In this document: positions 41,893 to 55,770 of the stretch, piece after piece
Layout: the number at the start of each line of letters is the position of its first letter
Numbering within the stretch: the first letter of the stretch is position 1
Assembly: GCF_029690065.1 (NCBI RefSeq)
Contig: NZ_CP121463.1
Span: 3,100,001 to 3,164,000 of the forward strand
Direction of reading: 5' to 3'
DNA: 64,000 nt
Source: Arthrobacter sp. Y-9
Lineage (GTDB): Bacteria > Actinomycetota > Actinomycetes > Actinomycetales > Micrococcaceae
Notes under the pieces: model-generated
Database searches by the model: none
The model's input: the letters and a program-made list of their open reading frames with translations, nothing else
Told to the model about the DNA's origin: nothing
Translations under genes and position numbers: made by a program

Positions 41893-43157
41893 TGGCGGGC
41901 ACCTCACTCTCCGCTGCCGATCTGACGGACGTCGAAACCCGGCTCGCGGCCACGGACACCCTCCTGGACCGCAACTACCCGGGCGATGACGGCAGCCGCC
42001 AGCCCATCCACACCGTCTACGTCTCCGCGGACCGCTTCACGCCGGACTTCGCCGCGGAGTGGGGACAGGCCGCGAACGACGTCGTCGCGCAGCACGGCGG
42101 GCTCGAAGCCCTGGGCGCCCTGCTGGGTCAGTCCGAGGAGCTGAACGCCGCCGTCGCGCCGCGCGTCGCGGCCAAGCTCGCCAACGAACCCATCGAGGAC
42201 CTCCGTCTCGACTTCGAGGACGGCTACGGCAACCGGGGCGACGAGGCCGAGGACGCCGACGTCGTGACCGCGGCCAAGGCCGTCCACCAGGCGGTGGAGG
42301 CCGGCACGGCTCCCCCGTTCATCGGCATCCGCTTCAAGTGCTTCGAGGCCCCCACCCGGGCCCGCGGCCTGCGCACCCTGGACCTCTTCGTCTCCACCCT
42401 GGTGGAGCAGGGCGGCCTGCCTGACGGCCTGGTCCTGACCCTGCCGAAGGTGACCACCGTGGACCAGGTCACGGCCATGGACCACGTCGTCTCCCGCCTC
42501 GAGGAGATCCACGGGCTGCCCGCCGGCCGCCTGCGCTTCGAGGTGCAGGTGGAGACGCCGCAGCTGATCCTCGGCCACGAGGGCACGCATCCGGTGGCGC
42601 AGCTGCCGCATGTGGTCCCGGGCCGCATCAGCTCGCTGCACTACGGCACCTACGACTACTCCGCCAGCCTGCAGATCGCCGCCGAGTACCAGTCCATGGA
42701 ACATCCGGTGGCCGATGTGGCCAAGGAGATCATGCAGCTGGCCGTCGCCGGGACGGGCATCCGCCTCTCCGACGGCTCCACGAACATCATCCCCGTGGGT
42801 GAGAACGTGGAGAACGCCTGGAAGCTGCACGGCCGCCTGGTCCGCCGGTCCCTGGAGCGCGGCTACTACCAGGGCTGGGATCTGCACGCGCACCAGCTGC
42901 CGAGCCGGTTCGCGGCGAGCTACGCCTTCTACCGCGAGGGTCTGGCCGCGGCCACCACGCGCCTGAAGAACTACTTCTCCCAGACGGACGCGGGCGTCAT
43001 GGACGAGCCCGCCACCGCCCGCGCGCTGGCCAACTTCGTCCTCCGCGGCGTCCAGTGCGGCGCGGTCGGCGAGGACGAGGTCCTGGCCCTGACCGGCGTC
43101 GCACTCCCGGAGCTGACGGTGCTCGCGCACCCGCGGCTCGCCACCACTTCTCACTGA
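41892..43157 (+). CDS. DUF6986 / HpcH-HpaI aldolase-citrate lyase-like protein
   Basis: The 421-residue protein is translationally coupled to malate synthase by a TGATG overlap. EDLRLDFEDGYGNRGDEAED, FIGIRFKCFEAPTRARGLRT, LPKVTTVDQVTAMDHVVSRL, LRFEVQVETPQLILG and ISSLHYGTYDYSASL are consistent with a TIM-barrel lyase with acidic metal ligands. The biochemical activity of the family is not known to me. The strict pairing with aceB and allE suggests a step of ureidoglycolate or glyoxylate handling. Confidence 0.75.
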   Translation: MAGTSLSAADLTDVETRLAATDTLLDRNYPGDDGSRQPIHTVYVSADRFTPDFAAEWGQAANDVVAQHGGLEALGALLGQSEELNAAVAPRVAAKLANEPIEDLRLDFEDGYGNRGDEAEDADVVTAAKAVHQAVEAGTAPPFIGIRFKCFEAPTRARGLRTLDLFVSTLVEQGGLPDGLVLTLPKVTTVDQVTAMDHVVSRLEEIHGLPAGRLRFEVQVETPQLILGHEGTHPVAQLPHVVPGRISSLHYGTYDYSASLQIAAEYQSMEHPVADVAKEIMQLAVAGTGIRLSDGSTNIIPVGENVENAWKLHGRLVRRSLERGYYQGWDLHAHQLPSRFAASYAFYREGLAAATTRLKNYFSQTDAGVMDEPATARALANFVLRGVQCGAVGEDEVLALTGVALPELTVLAHPRLATTSH

Positions 43158-43175
43158 TTCACGAAGGAGTCCTTC

Positions 43176-44006
43176 ATGGGAAATCTCTACTACCCCACGG
43201 GTGGCCTGCCGCCGCAGTCCCATCTCACCACCGAGCGTGCGATCGTCACCGAGGCGTACACGGTCATCCCCAAGGGCGTTCTCACGGATATCGTGACGAG
43301 CCTCCTGCCGGGCTTCACGAACACCCGTTCGTGGATCATCGCCCGTCCGATCTCGGGCTTCGCCACCACGTTCTCCCAGCTCATCGTCGAGGTGGGGCCG
43401 GGCGGCGGCGCGCCGAAGGCCGAGTTCGAGTCCGGCGTCGAGGGTGTCATCTTCGTGGTCAAGGGCACGCTCACGCTGAACCTCAAGGGCGAGCAGCACG
43501 TGATGGAGGAGGGCGGCTACGCCTACCTGGCCGCCGGCGATGAGTGGGGTGTGGAGAACACCACGGGTGACATCGCCACGTTCCACTGGATCCGCAAGGC
43601 CTACGACCGTCTCGAAGGCTACGAGGCCACGTCCTTCGTCACGAACGAGAAGGACGTCGAGGGCGTCGCCATGCCGGACACCGACGGGGTCTGGAAGACC
43701 CAGCGCTTCGTGCCGTCGGACGACCTGGCGCACGACATGCAGGTCAACATCGTCACCTTCCAGCCCGGCGGCGTGATCCCCTTCCCGGAGACCCACGTCA
43801 TGGAGCATGGCCTCTACGTCCTGGAGGGCAAGGCCATGTACCTGCTCAACAAGGACTGGGTGGAGGTCGAGGCGGGCGACTACATGTGGCTCCGGGCGTT
43901 CTGCCCGCAGGCCTGCTACGCCTCCGGCCCCGGCCAGTTCCGTTACCTGCTCTACAAGGATCAGAACCGCCAGATCAAGCTCACCGGCGCACCGCTGCCG
44001 GGCTGA
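43176..44006 (+). CDS. allE: (S)-ureidoglycine aminohydrolase AllE (bicupin)
   Basis: The 276-residue double cupin starts MGNLYYPTGGLPPQSHLTTE, the AllE N-terminus, followed by VLTDIVTSLLPGFTNTRSWI. The first cupin has GVEGVIFVVKGTLTLNLKG and the second has VNIVTFQPGGVIPFPETHVM, EHGLYVLEGKAMYLLNKDWV and DYMWLRAFCPQACYASGPG. It releases ammonia from (S)-ureidoglycine to give ureidoglycolate, with manganese in the second cupin. It lies 18 nt after DUF6986. Allantoinase and allantoate amidohydrolase are not in the window. Confidence 0.93.
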   Translation: MGNLYYPTGGLPPQSHLTTERAIVTEAYTVIPKGVLTDIVTSLLPGFTNTRSWIIARPISGFATTFSQLIVEVGPGGGAPKAEFESGVEGVIFVVKGTLTLNLKGEQHVMEEGGYAYLAAGDEWGVENTTGDIATFHWIRKAYDRLEGYEATSFVTNEKDVEGVAMPDTDGVWKTQRFVPSDDLAHDMQVNIVTFQPGGVIPFPETHVMEHGLYVLEGKAMYLLNKDWVEVEAGDYMWLRAFCPQACYASGPGQFRYLLYKDQNRQIKLTGAPLPG

Positions 44007-44013
44007 GCCTGCT

Positions 44014-44107
44014 AGCCGCTGACCGCGACGGCGGCCGTCGTGCACTCTCGAAGGAGGGGCACGACGGCGGCCGTCGGCGTTGGGGGGTGAGGCGCGGGGC
44101 GGCGCGA
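44014..44107. repeat. 94-bp direct repeat, left copy (terminator-like)
   Basis: Matches 45791-45884 in 93 of 94 bases and lies 7 nt after the allE stop. It contains a hairpin of about 17 bp (GACGGCGGCCGTCGTGC with one mismatch to its mate). Together with the right copy it brackets the AbiE toxin-antitoxin genes. Confidence 0.85.
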
Positions 44108-44118
44108 GTGTATACGTT

Positions 44119-44139
44119 TATAGCGCTCAACGCTATAAT
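44119..44139 (+). promoter_or_regulatory. Promoter and operator of the AbiE module; leaderless start
   Basis: TATAGCG-ctcaa-CGCTATA (44119-44137) is a perfect inverted repeat overlapping TATAAT (44134-44139). The ATG of the antitoxin is only 6 nt beyond the -10 box, so transcription should start at or next to the start codon (leaderless mRNA). Overlap of operator and -10 box fits autorepression by the AbiEi winged helix. Confidence 0.65.
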
Positions 44140-44145
44140 TGATGC

Positions 44146-44811
44146 ATGACATATGAGGCTGTGACTCTTCTCGGCCACCTTGCGGAAGTCCGTGGGGGCC
44201 TGGTCACCGCCGCCCAGGCGAGTGCAGCGGGGGTTTCGCCGTTCCAGGTGTCCCGGATGGCGGATGCGGGAGTGCTGATTCCCGTGGGGCGTCGGGGTGT
44301 CTACCGGATGGTCGGGGCACCCGAGCTCGAGCATGAGGACATCACGGCGACATGGCTGTCGCTGAAGGGGATCGACGCCCCGGCTTCGGAGCATGGAGCG
44401 CAGGGCCTGGTCGTCGCCGGTGTCGACGCCGCACTCCTGCACGGCCTCGGCGATTTCTACCCCGGTGACCACGAGCTGATCTCAGCATCCCGCAAGACCA
44501 CGCGGCAATCAGATGTGCGGATCCGCCACGCGCAGCTGCACCCCGAAGAGGTGACGTGGGCCGCCTCGGTGCCCGTGCTGACCGTCGAACGGATGATCGC
44601 GGACCTCATGGCCACCTGGGTCGAGTCGAGCCTCGTGATTGACGTCGTCAGGGACGCGATCCAGGCTGGACGGCTCGTTCACCCTCACCGGCTTTCCGAG
44701 GCCCTGGCGCCACTGGCTGCGGCCCGGGGGTTCGCAGCCGGTGACGGTGTTGCAGTCGCCGAGTGGCTGTACGAACACGCCGGACTGCAACCGCTGGGAG
44801 CTGTCGCGTGA
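44146..44811 (+). CDS. AbiEi-type antitoxin / transcriptional autoregulator
   Basis: The 221-residue protein has a winged-helix start (LGHLAEVRGGLVTAAQASAA, VSPFQVSRMADAGVLIPVG, RRGVYRMVGAP) followed by the AbiEi C-terminal part (LVVAGVDAALLHGLGDFYPG, IRHAQLHPEEVTWAASVPVL, TVERMIADLMATWVE). AbiEi proteins are type IV antitoxins that repress their own operon. It overlaps the toxin gene by 4 nt (GTGA), and both are enclosed by the 94-bp repeat. Confidence 0.85.
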   Translation: MTYEAVTLLGHLAEVRGGLVTAAQASAAGVSPFQVSRMADAGVLIPVGRRGVYRMVGAPELEHEDITATWLSLKGIDAPASEHGAQGLVVAGVDAALLHGLGDFYPGDHELISASRKTTRQSDVRIRHAQLHPEEVTWAASVPVLTVERMIADLMATWVESSLVIDVVRDAIQAGRLVHPHRLSEALAPLAAARGFAAGDGVAVAEWLYEHAGLQPLGAVA

Positions 44812-45791
44812 GCGAAGGCTACGCCTCGTGGACAGCGCTGGCCGCGGCGCTGAAGGCCAAAGCCCAGCAGGATCTCAAGAACGGCACGACCACCAAAAGC
44901 GTGCACGAGCAGCTGACGCTCGCTCGTTTCGACCGGTTCCTCTCCCGTGTCTTCGCCGATGGTGGGGATGGCTGGATGCTCAAGGGAGGAGGAGCCATGC
45001 TCGCGCGCATCCCTGACACCCGGGCCACGAAGGACCTGGATCTGGGAACCGATCAGGACCTCGACGACGCGATTCGCGACCTGGAACAACGCGTTCGCGT
45101 CGACTTCGGCGACCATCTGCGCTTCGAACTGGTCCGCACGATCGCGACCGGCCGCGGCAGCAATCAACCCGGCGTCCGGCTGCGCAAGGCCGTGTTCGTC
45201 GCCCGCGACGCTGAGACCGGCAGGAATCTGGGCGAAGTCTCCGTCGATGTCGCTCTTACTCCCGCGCCCATCGGAAAACCGGACGTTGTGCAACCGGCCA
45301 ACCGCATGGCGCTGGGAAAGAAACTCAGAACGTCCCCCTACCGGCTCTACCCCTTGGCCGATCATGTCGCCGACAAGGTCTCCGGCGTCATGTCGACCTT
45401 CGGTGGCCGTCCCTCCACGCGAGTGAAAGACCTCGTGGACCTGGTCGTCATCGCGGGCACTCAGCAACTCAACGCCAGAGAGCTCCAGAAAGCGCTGGAC
45501 GCCAGAAGGGCCACCGGTCAGCTCTCCCCCGAGAACGTCACTTTCCTGATTCCCAGGCCATGGACGACAACTGCTGGACGACGCGAGTTCGAACGCCTGG
45601 CGCACCTCGTCGGCACCGACCTGAATCCCGTGAACGCTGAGGCGCTCGTCGGGCGGATGGTGGATCCTGCGCTGTCCTCCGACCCGATACCGGAAGCTGT
45701 GACCTGGGTGCCGGGGCACGGGTGGGTCGGAGGCCCGGAGCAGACGGCGTCGCGGAGCCATGAGCGAAGGAACAAGCTTCCTCAGCGCTGA
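44808..45791 (+). CDS. AbiEii-type nucleotidyltransferase toxin
   Basis: The 327-residue DNA-polymerase-beta-like nucleotidyltransferase starts at GTG 44808, overlapping the antitoxin stop. Motifs: WMLKGGGAMLARIPDTRATK and DLDLGT (GG...DxD), EVSVDVALTPAP (third Asp), YPLADHVADKVSGVMSTFGG, STRVKDLVDLVVIAG (RxKDxxD). AbiEii enzymes modify tRNA or related targets and arrest growth during phage infection. The last base of its stop is the first base of the right 94-bp repeat. Confidence 0.87.
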   Translation: MSEGYASWTALAAALKAKAQQDLKNGTTTKSVHEQLTLARFDRFLSRVFADGGDGWMLKGGGAMLARIPDTRATKDLDLGTDQDLDDAIRDLEQRVRVDFGDHLRFELVRTIATGRGSNQPGVRLRKAVFVARDAETGRNLGEVSVDVALTPAPIGKPDVVQPANRMALGKKLRTSPYRLYPLADHVADKVSGVMSTFGGRPSTRVKDLVDLVVIAGTQQLNARELQKALDARRATGQLSPENVTFLIPRPWTTTAGRREFERLAHLVGTDLNPVNAEALVGRMVDPALSSDPIPEAVTWVPGHGWVGGPEQTASRSHERRNKLPQR

Positions 45792-45884
45792 GCCGCTGAC
45801 CGCGACGGCCGCCGTCGTGCACTCTCGAAGGAGGGGCACGACGGCGGCCGTCGGCGTTGGGGGGTGAGGCGCGGGGCGGCGCGA
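45791..45884. repeat. 94-bp direct repeat, right copy (terminator-like, perfect stem)
   Basis: Copy of 44014-44107 with one substitution (position 20). Here the 17-bp stem is perfect, while the left copy has one mismatch. It ends 3 nt before the lacZ stop, so it serves as the terminator of the convergent lacZ operon. Confidence 0.85.
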
Positions 45885-45887
45885 CGC

Positions 45888-50957
<5,070 letters not shown>

Positions 50958-50961
<4 letters not shown>

Positions 50962-52295
50962 GCCTGTTCCCTCCTGATGGTCAGGCCCTTGTTCCTGAAG
51001 ACGGTCATGACGTCCTTCTCGGCGGAGGCCACGGCGTCCACCAGGGAGGTGCCGCTCGCCTTCTTCCGGAAGCCGTCGCTGAGGATGTTGAAGGTCTGCT
51101 GCGTGACCGGCCACCAGGACCACTTCGGGTTCTGTTCGCGGCTCGCCGGGATCAGCACGTCCTTGAAGTAGTTCTGCCCGCTGAAGAACTCCGAGGGCTG
51201 CTGTCGGGCGGTGCCGACGAAGTCCTTCGCGGGCGACCAGCCGATGCCGCTGTGCTTGATCATGGCGTCGATGCCTTCGTGTGAGGTCGTCAGCCAGACG
51301 GCGAATTCGAGGGCTTCACGGGGGTGCTTGCTGCCGGCCAGGATGGCCGTGGTGGAGCCGCCGAGGTAGCTGGATCCGAATCCGGTCTTGCCCCAGACCG
51401 GCATGGGGGCGGCCTTCCACTTGCCCTTGCCGCCGCTGACACCTTCCACCAGGGCGTCGCCCCAGCTGCCCGACGTGATGGAGGCGATGCCGCCCTTGGC
51501 GGCCGCGGCGAACCAGGCCGGGCTGTAGTGGGCGAAGCCGGTCTGGACCAGGCCGTCGTCGATCGCCTTGTCGAAGAAGCGCGCGACGTTCAGGGTGGCG
51601 TCGTCCGTCATGTTGATGACCCAGCCGTCCTCCTCGGGCCGGAACCAGGCGGCGCCGGCCTGACCCGCGAAGGCGGCGAAGGGGCTCGCGTCGCTGATCG
51701 CGAAGCAGTCGATGTAGCTGCCCGCGCGCCGCAGTTCCTTGCCCACGGCGGCCCACTCGTCCCAGGTCTTCGGCGGGGTTGCGCCCACCTTTTCCAGGAG
51801 CGCCGGCTGGTAGAAGGTCGCCATGGGACCGGAGTCCTGGGGGATGCCGTACACGCCGCCGGTGAAGCTGACCTGGCCCCATAGCGTGGGGTCGTAGAGC
51901 GGAGCGAACTCCTGAGCCCCGTAGCGGTTCAGGTCCACGAGGCCGTTGACCAGCATGAACTCGGGGATGGAGCGCAATTCGATCTGTGCCAGATCCGGGC
52001 CGGCCCCGGCGGCGAGCGCCGAGTACATCTTCTGGTATCCGCCCGAGTTGCCTCCGGGGATCCACACCACGTCCACCTGGACCTGGGGGTTCTTGGCGTT
52101 CCAGAGGTCGGCCACCTTCTGGAAGTCCTTGAGCCAGGCCCAATAGGTGAGCCGGATCTTCTCACCGTTCGCGGCGGGGATGGCCGGATCGGCGTTGACG
52201 GAGTGCGTGCCGGGAGTGGCGCAGGCGCCGAGTGCGGCCAGGGACAAGGCGCCCAGCCCTGTGCCGAGCAGCCGTCTCCGGGAAACATGGGGCAT
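50958..52295 (-). CDS. Extracellular sugar-binding lipoprotein of the ABC importer
   Basis: The 445-residue protein starts MPHVSRRRLLGTGLGALSLA followed by ALGACATPG, a signal with lipobox LGAC (lipid-anchored Cys near residue 25). The family-1 solute-binding fold follows (IRLTYWAWLKDFQKVADLWN, VDVVWIPGGNSGGYQKMYSA, GGVYGIPQDSGPMATFYQ, GSSYLGGSTTAILAGSKHP). It is first in the operon before the permeases and lacZ, suggesting beta-galactoside capture. Confidence 0.93.
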
Positions 52296-52377
52296 GACAC
52301 ATACCTCTCTGTACCTGTAGCGGGCGCCGGACGACGGAGGCCGGCGCGGCTAGTGTGACGAGGCTAACACAAATTTC

Positions 52378-52389
52378 GAGTAGTCACTC
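52378..52389. promoter_or_regulatory. Operator candidate between the binding-protein gene and tetR
   Basis: GAGT-agtc-ACTC inside an A+T-rich stretch, flanked by AAATTTCG and TAATTTCG. It sits in the 136-bp divergent intergenic region, where a TetR autorepressor controlling the lac-like operon would bind. Confidence 0.45.
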
Positions 52390-52431
52390 TAATTTCGCAC
52401 TGTTCGCCACAGCGGCGCTAAGCTCCACTCC

Positions 52432-53031
52432 ATGAGCGCCCAGCGAGCACCCCGCACCGGCAAACGCGGCCCCTACGCCAAGACGGCGGCGACCCGGCAG
52501 AAGATCGTCGACGCCGCCCTCAACGTGTTCGCCACGCGCGGCTATCACGCGGGAAGCCTGCAGGATGTGGCCGACGAGGTGGGCATGAGCCAGACGAGCC
52601 TCCTGCACCACTTCAAACGCAAGAGCGACCTCCTCCTGGAAGTCCTCGAACAGCGCGACAGCAGCGGAGTCTCCCGCCTCGGACCCATGCCGTTCCGGGA
52701 CATGGTGCTGCTGCAGGCGCGGGCCAATGTGGACATCGCGGGCCTCACCCAGCTCTACGCGGTGCTCAGCGGCGAGTCGACCACGGAGGGCCATCCGGGG
52801 CGGGACTACTTCGCCCAGCGCTTCAAGCGGCTGCGGGAGGAGTACACCGGTGAGCTCGAGGCCCTGCGCGCGGCCGGGAAACTGCGCCCCGGCGTCGACC
52901 CCGCGCAGGCGGCCGCGTCCCTGATCGGGCTCTGGGACGGCATGCAGCTCCAGCGCCTCTACGCCCCGGACACGGTGGACGTGGCCGCGAGCCTGGAGGC
53001 CTATCTGGACCTGATCCTGCTCCCGGAGTGA
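52432..53031 (+). CDS. TetR-family regulator of the divergent galactoside operon
   Basis: The 199-residue protein has the N-terminal helix-turn-helix TRQKIVDAALNVFATRGYHA, GSLQDVADEVGMSQTSLLHH, FKRKSDLLLEV. The C-terminal domain (LTQLYAVLSGESTTEGHPGR, AQAAASLIGLWDGMQLQRLY) resembles TetR_C_6-like ligand domains. The divergent position predicts repression of the ABC-lacZ operon, with a galactoside-related inducer inferred. Most actinobacterial sugar operons use LacI, so TetR here is less usual. Confidence 0.85.
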   Translation: MSAQRAPRTGKRGPYAKTAATRQKIVDAALNVFATRGYHAGSLQDVADEVGMSQTSLLHHFKRKSDLLLEVLEQRDSSGVSRLGPMPFRDMVLLQARANVDIAGLTQLYAVLSGESTTEGHPGRDYFAQRFKRLREEYTGELEALRAAGKLRPGVDPAQAAASLIGLWDGMQLQRLYAPDTVDVAASLEAYLDLILLPE

Positions 53032-53102
53032 TGCCTGGGCGCCATTGATTCATTCCACGTCATATTTCTCAACGCCGGAATGGAGTCCGCCCGGAGCCGG
53101 TT

Positions 53103-53756
53103 GTGCCGGACATGAGCGAAACCATTGGAATCATCGGAGCAGGAAACATCGGCAGCCAGGTCGCCCGCAAGGCGGTGGAACTGGGGTACGACGTCGTGAT
53201 CAGCAACTCGCGCGGGCCGGAGACCCTCACCGAGCTGGTGACGGAGCTCGGCCCCCGGGCGCGGGCCGCGACGGCTGAGGAGGCGGCAGCGGCCGGCGAC
53301 TTCGCCGTCGTCACGGTCCCGCTGAAGGCCTATCAGGACGTCCCCGTGGCGCCACTGGCCGGCAAGGTCGTCATCGACACCAACAACTACTACTGGGAGC
53401 GCGACGGGCACATCGAGGCCCTGGACCGCGGCGAAGCCACCACCTCCGGCCTCCTGCAGGAACACCTGCCCGAGTCGAAGGTCGCCAAGGGCTTCAACCA
53501 CATCGCGGCCGCCGACATCACCACGGACGGCACCCCCTCCGGCACGGAGAACCGCCGCGCCCTGGCCACCGCGAGCGACTTCCCCGAGGCCGCGGCCCTC
53601 GTCACCCGTCTCTACGACGAGTTCGGCTTCGACACCGTCAACGCCGGCCCGCTCTCGGAGAGCTGGCGCGTGGAGCGCGACCGCCCGGCCTATGTGGTCC
53701 GGCAGAACGCGGCCGAGCTCGAAGCGAACCTGGCGAAGGCCCCTCGCACCGCCTGA
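53103..53756 (+). CDS. NPD-type NADP-binding oxidoreductase (F420/NADPH reductase-like)
   Basis: About 217 residues: MSETIGIIGAGNIGSQVARK (Rossmann GxGNIG), LGYDVVISNSRGPETL, DFAVVTVPLKAYQDVP, KVVIDTNNYYWERDG, PESKVAKGFNHIAAADI. It is related to F420H2:NADP oxidoreductases and ProC-like reductases. The GTG at 53103 has ggag 6 nt upstream. ATG 53112 is the alternative. Confidence 0.85.
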   Translation: MPDMSETIGIIGAGNIGSQVARKAVELGYDVVISNSRGPETLTELVTELGPRARAATAEEAAAAGDFAVVTVPLKAYQDVPVAPLAGKVVIDTNNYYWERDGHIEALDRGEATTSGLLQEHLPESKVAKGFNHIAAADITTDGTPSGTENRRALATASDFPEAAALVTRLYDEFGFDTVNAGPLSESWRVERDRPAYVVRQNAAELEANLAKAPRTA

Positions 53757-53817
53757 GTCACGTGCGGCCCTGAGTTGCTTGCGGCCCTGAACCGTCACAG
53801 CCCAGTGCCGTCACAGT

Positions 53818-53844
53818 CCCCGGGACCGACCGTCGGTCCGGGGG
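53818..53844. terminator. Hairpin after the oxidoreductase gene
   Basis: CCCCGGGACCGAC pairs with GTCGGTCCGGGG almost perfectly, 62 nt after the stop codon. Confidence 0.6.
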
Positions 53845-53954
53845 CTGCGCCCGTTCACAGCGTCCGCGCTTGTGACACCGTCCGGACCAGGGCAAACAGC
53901 CCTGCGGGCCGCGCCGCCGTGGCGCGACCCGCAGTCTGTGACAGAGTTAACCCC

Positions 53955-55013
53955 ATGCAGCATGAGCCAGCCCGCCGCTCCTGGGCAGGCAACCCGCTCT
54001 TCGGGGCGGCCCACAGGATCTCGTCCTTCATCAATTCAGCGCGTCTGAAAATGGCCCGGAAGACGCACTTCCAGCCGGCCACGGTGCCCTACATGGGCTA
54101 CGGCTCCACCACGCAGGTCCGGATCCTGGCCCGCGTCATGCTCGCCGCCCGCACCCTGCCGGGCAGCCGCGCCGATCGGGCGGCCCGGAACGGCAACCAG
54201 AACATCCGCGGCTGGCGCGCCTTCACCTCGGTTCCCATTCCGGAGCGCGAGGTGGACATCGAGATCGGCGACGCCCGGGTGCGGGTGAAGGCGGACCGCG
54301 GCGGCCTCGTGGACACCGCGGTGGAGGTCAGCCTGGAACCCGGCTGGCACACGGCCACCATCCGGGCCTCCGGAACGCCGTCCGCCGAGGCCCCGCTCCT
54401 CGTGCTGCCGCCGGACATGGAGTTCGGCATCCTCTCCGACATCGATGACACGGTCATGGTCACGGCACTCCCCCGCCCCCTGCTGGCCTTCTGGAACGCC
54501 TTCGTCCTGAATGAACGCGCGCGGATGGCCACCACCGGCATGGCCGTGCTCTACGAACGGATTCTGCGCGCCCACCCGGGCGCTCCCGTCTTCTACCTCT
54601 CCACCGGCCCGTGGAATGCCGCGCCGACGCTGAGCCGCTTCCTGCACCGGAATCTCTACCCGGTGGGACCCTTGCTTCTCACGGACTGGGGCCTCACGGA
54701 GGACCGCTGGTTCCGCAGCGGCCGGGAGCACAAGCAGGACAACCTCGAGCGTCTGGCCCGCGAATTCCCGCGCGTGAAGTGGCTTCTGGTGGGCGACAAC
54801 GGCCAGCACGACGAGGCCATCTATTCGGAATTCGCCCGGCAGCATCCGGAGAACGTGGCGGCGGTGGCCATCCGGCAGCTGTCCGTGGGCGAAGCGGTCC
54901 TGGCCGGCGGACACACGCCGGACATGGACCACTCGGGTTCGGCCATCCCGTGGGTCTACGCCCCGGACGGCGCCGGGCTGGCGGAGCAGCTCCGGAAGAT
55001 CGGGCTGGTCTAG
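53955..55013 (+). CDS. App1-family (DUF2183) phosphatase domain protein
   Basis: The 352-residue protein carries the HAD-like signature DMEFGILSDIDDTVMVTALP (DxDxT), GAPVFYLSTGPWNAAPTLSR, TDWGLTEDRWFRSGREHKQD and VGDNGQHDEAIYSEFARQHP. Yeast App1 is a phosphatidate phosphatase. In actinobacteria the substrate is unproven. ATG 53955 is taken because the upstream in-frame DNA is low-complexity and includes the hairpin. Confidence 0.85.
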   Translation: MQHEPARRSWAGNPLFGAAHRISSFINSARLKMARKTHFQPATVPYMGYGSTTQVRILARVMLAARTLPGSRADRAARNGNQNIRGWRAFTSVPIPEREVDIEIGDARVRVKADRGGLVDTAVEVSLEPGWHTATIRASGTPSAEAPLLVLPPDMEFGILSDIDDTVMVTALPRPLLAFWNAFVLNERARMATTGMAVLYERILRAHPGAPVFYLSTGPWNAAPTLSRFLHRNLYPVGPLLLTDWGLTEDRWFRSGREHKQDNLERLAREFPRVKWLLVGDNGQHDEAIYSEFARQHPENVAAVAIRQLSVGEAVLAGGHTPDMDHSGSAIPWVYAPDGAGLAEQLRKIGLV

Positions 55014-55044
55014 CCCCGGACCGGCGGCCGGTCGCGGGGAGCGG

Positions 55045-55629
55045 TCAGTCCCGGACCAGCTGCGCGGCGGTCTCCACCCCGGCCACCCGGACCTCGCCCG
55101 TGGCGGCATCCCAGACCAGGGTGTGCACGGAGCAATTGGTGAGCGTGGAGTAGTCGTACGCCTCGCCGACCAGCGTGCGCAGGACCATGGCCATCCAGCC
55201 GCCATGGCTCACGACGGCGATCTCCTCGCCATCGAAGGCCGCGGCCAGTTCCTCCAGCGCTCCGAACGCCCGCGCACGCAGCTCCTCATCACTCTCCCGG
55301 CCCGGGATCTGTTCGCGGTCGGGGAAGAGGCGCTTGACGTCGTCGTCGTGCATCCCTTCCGCCTCGCCGAAGTGACGCTCCATGAGGCGGGCGTCCGCGG
55401 CGGGAGCGGGGAGGTCCTGCGCGTCGGCGATGGCCCGGCCGGTGGCCACGGCACGGCCCAGGGTCGAGGTCACGACGGCGGCCAATGGCACCTCGCGCAG
55501 CGCCTCGGCCACCCCTGCCGCCTGCTCGACGCCGGTCTGGTTCAGGGGGATGTCCGTCTGGCCCTGAAAGCGTCGCTGCACGTTCCAGTCCGTCTGGCCG
55601 TGTCGGACGAGGTGCAGGGTGCTTGCCAT
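55045..55629 (-). CDS. Histidine phosphatase family protein (phosphoglycerate mutase-like)
   Basis: The 194-residue protein has the catalytic RHG motif in LHLVRHGQTDWNVQRRFQGQ and TDIPLNQTGVEQA, LMERHFGEAEGMHDDDVKRL, and the second His in EEIAVVSHGGWMAMVLR. Typical of small phosphatases acting on phosphorylated metabolites. The substrate is unknown. Confidence 0.9.
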   Translation of the reverse strand: MASTLHLVRHGQTDWNVQRRFQGQTDIPLNQTGVEQAAGVAEALREVPLAAVVTSTLGRAVATGRAIADAQDLPAPAADARLMERHFGEAEGMHDDDVKRLFPDREQIPGRESDEELRARAFGALEELAAAFDGEEIAVVSHGGWMAMVLRTLVGEAYDYSTLTNCSVHTLVWDAATGEVRVAGVETAAQLVRD

Positions 55630-55770
55630 GGGATGCCTTCCGGAGCGGGGTGGGTCTGCTTCCAGTGTCTCAAAGACCGGCGCTCCGGCGAACCGCCTGG
55701 CCTCGGCCCGGCCGCCACCCGCGATGCGCGCCTCACGCCTCAGCTCAGGCGACCGGCTCAGACCGCCGGC

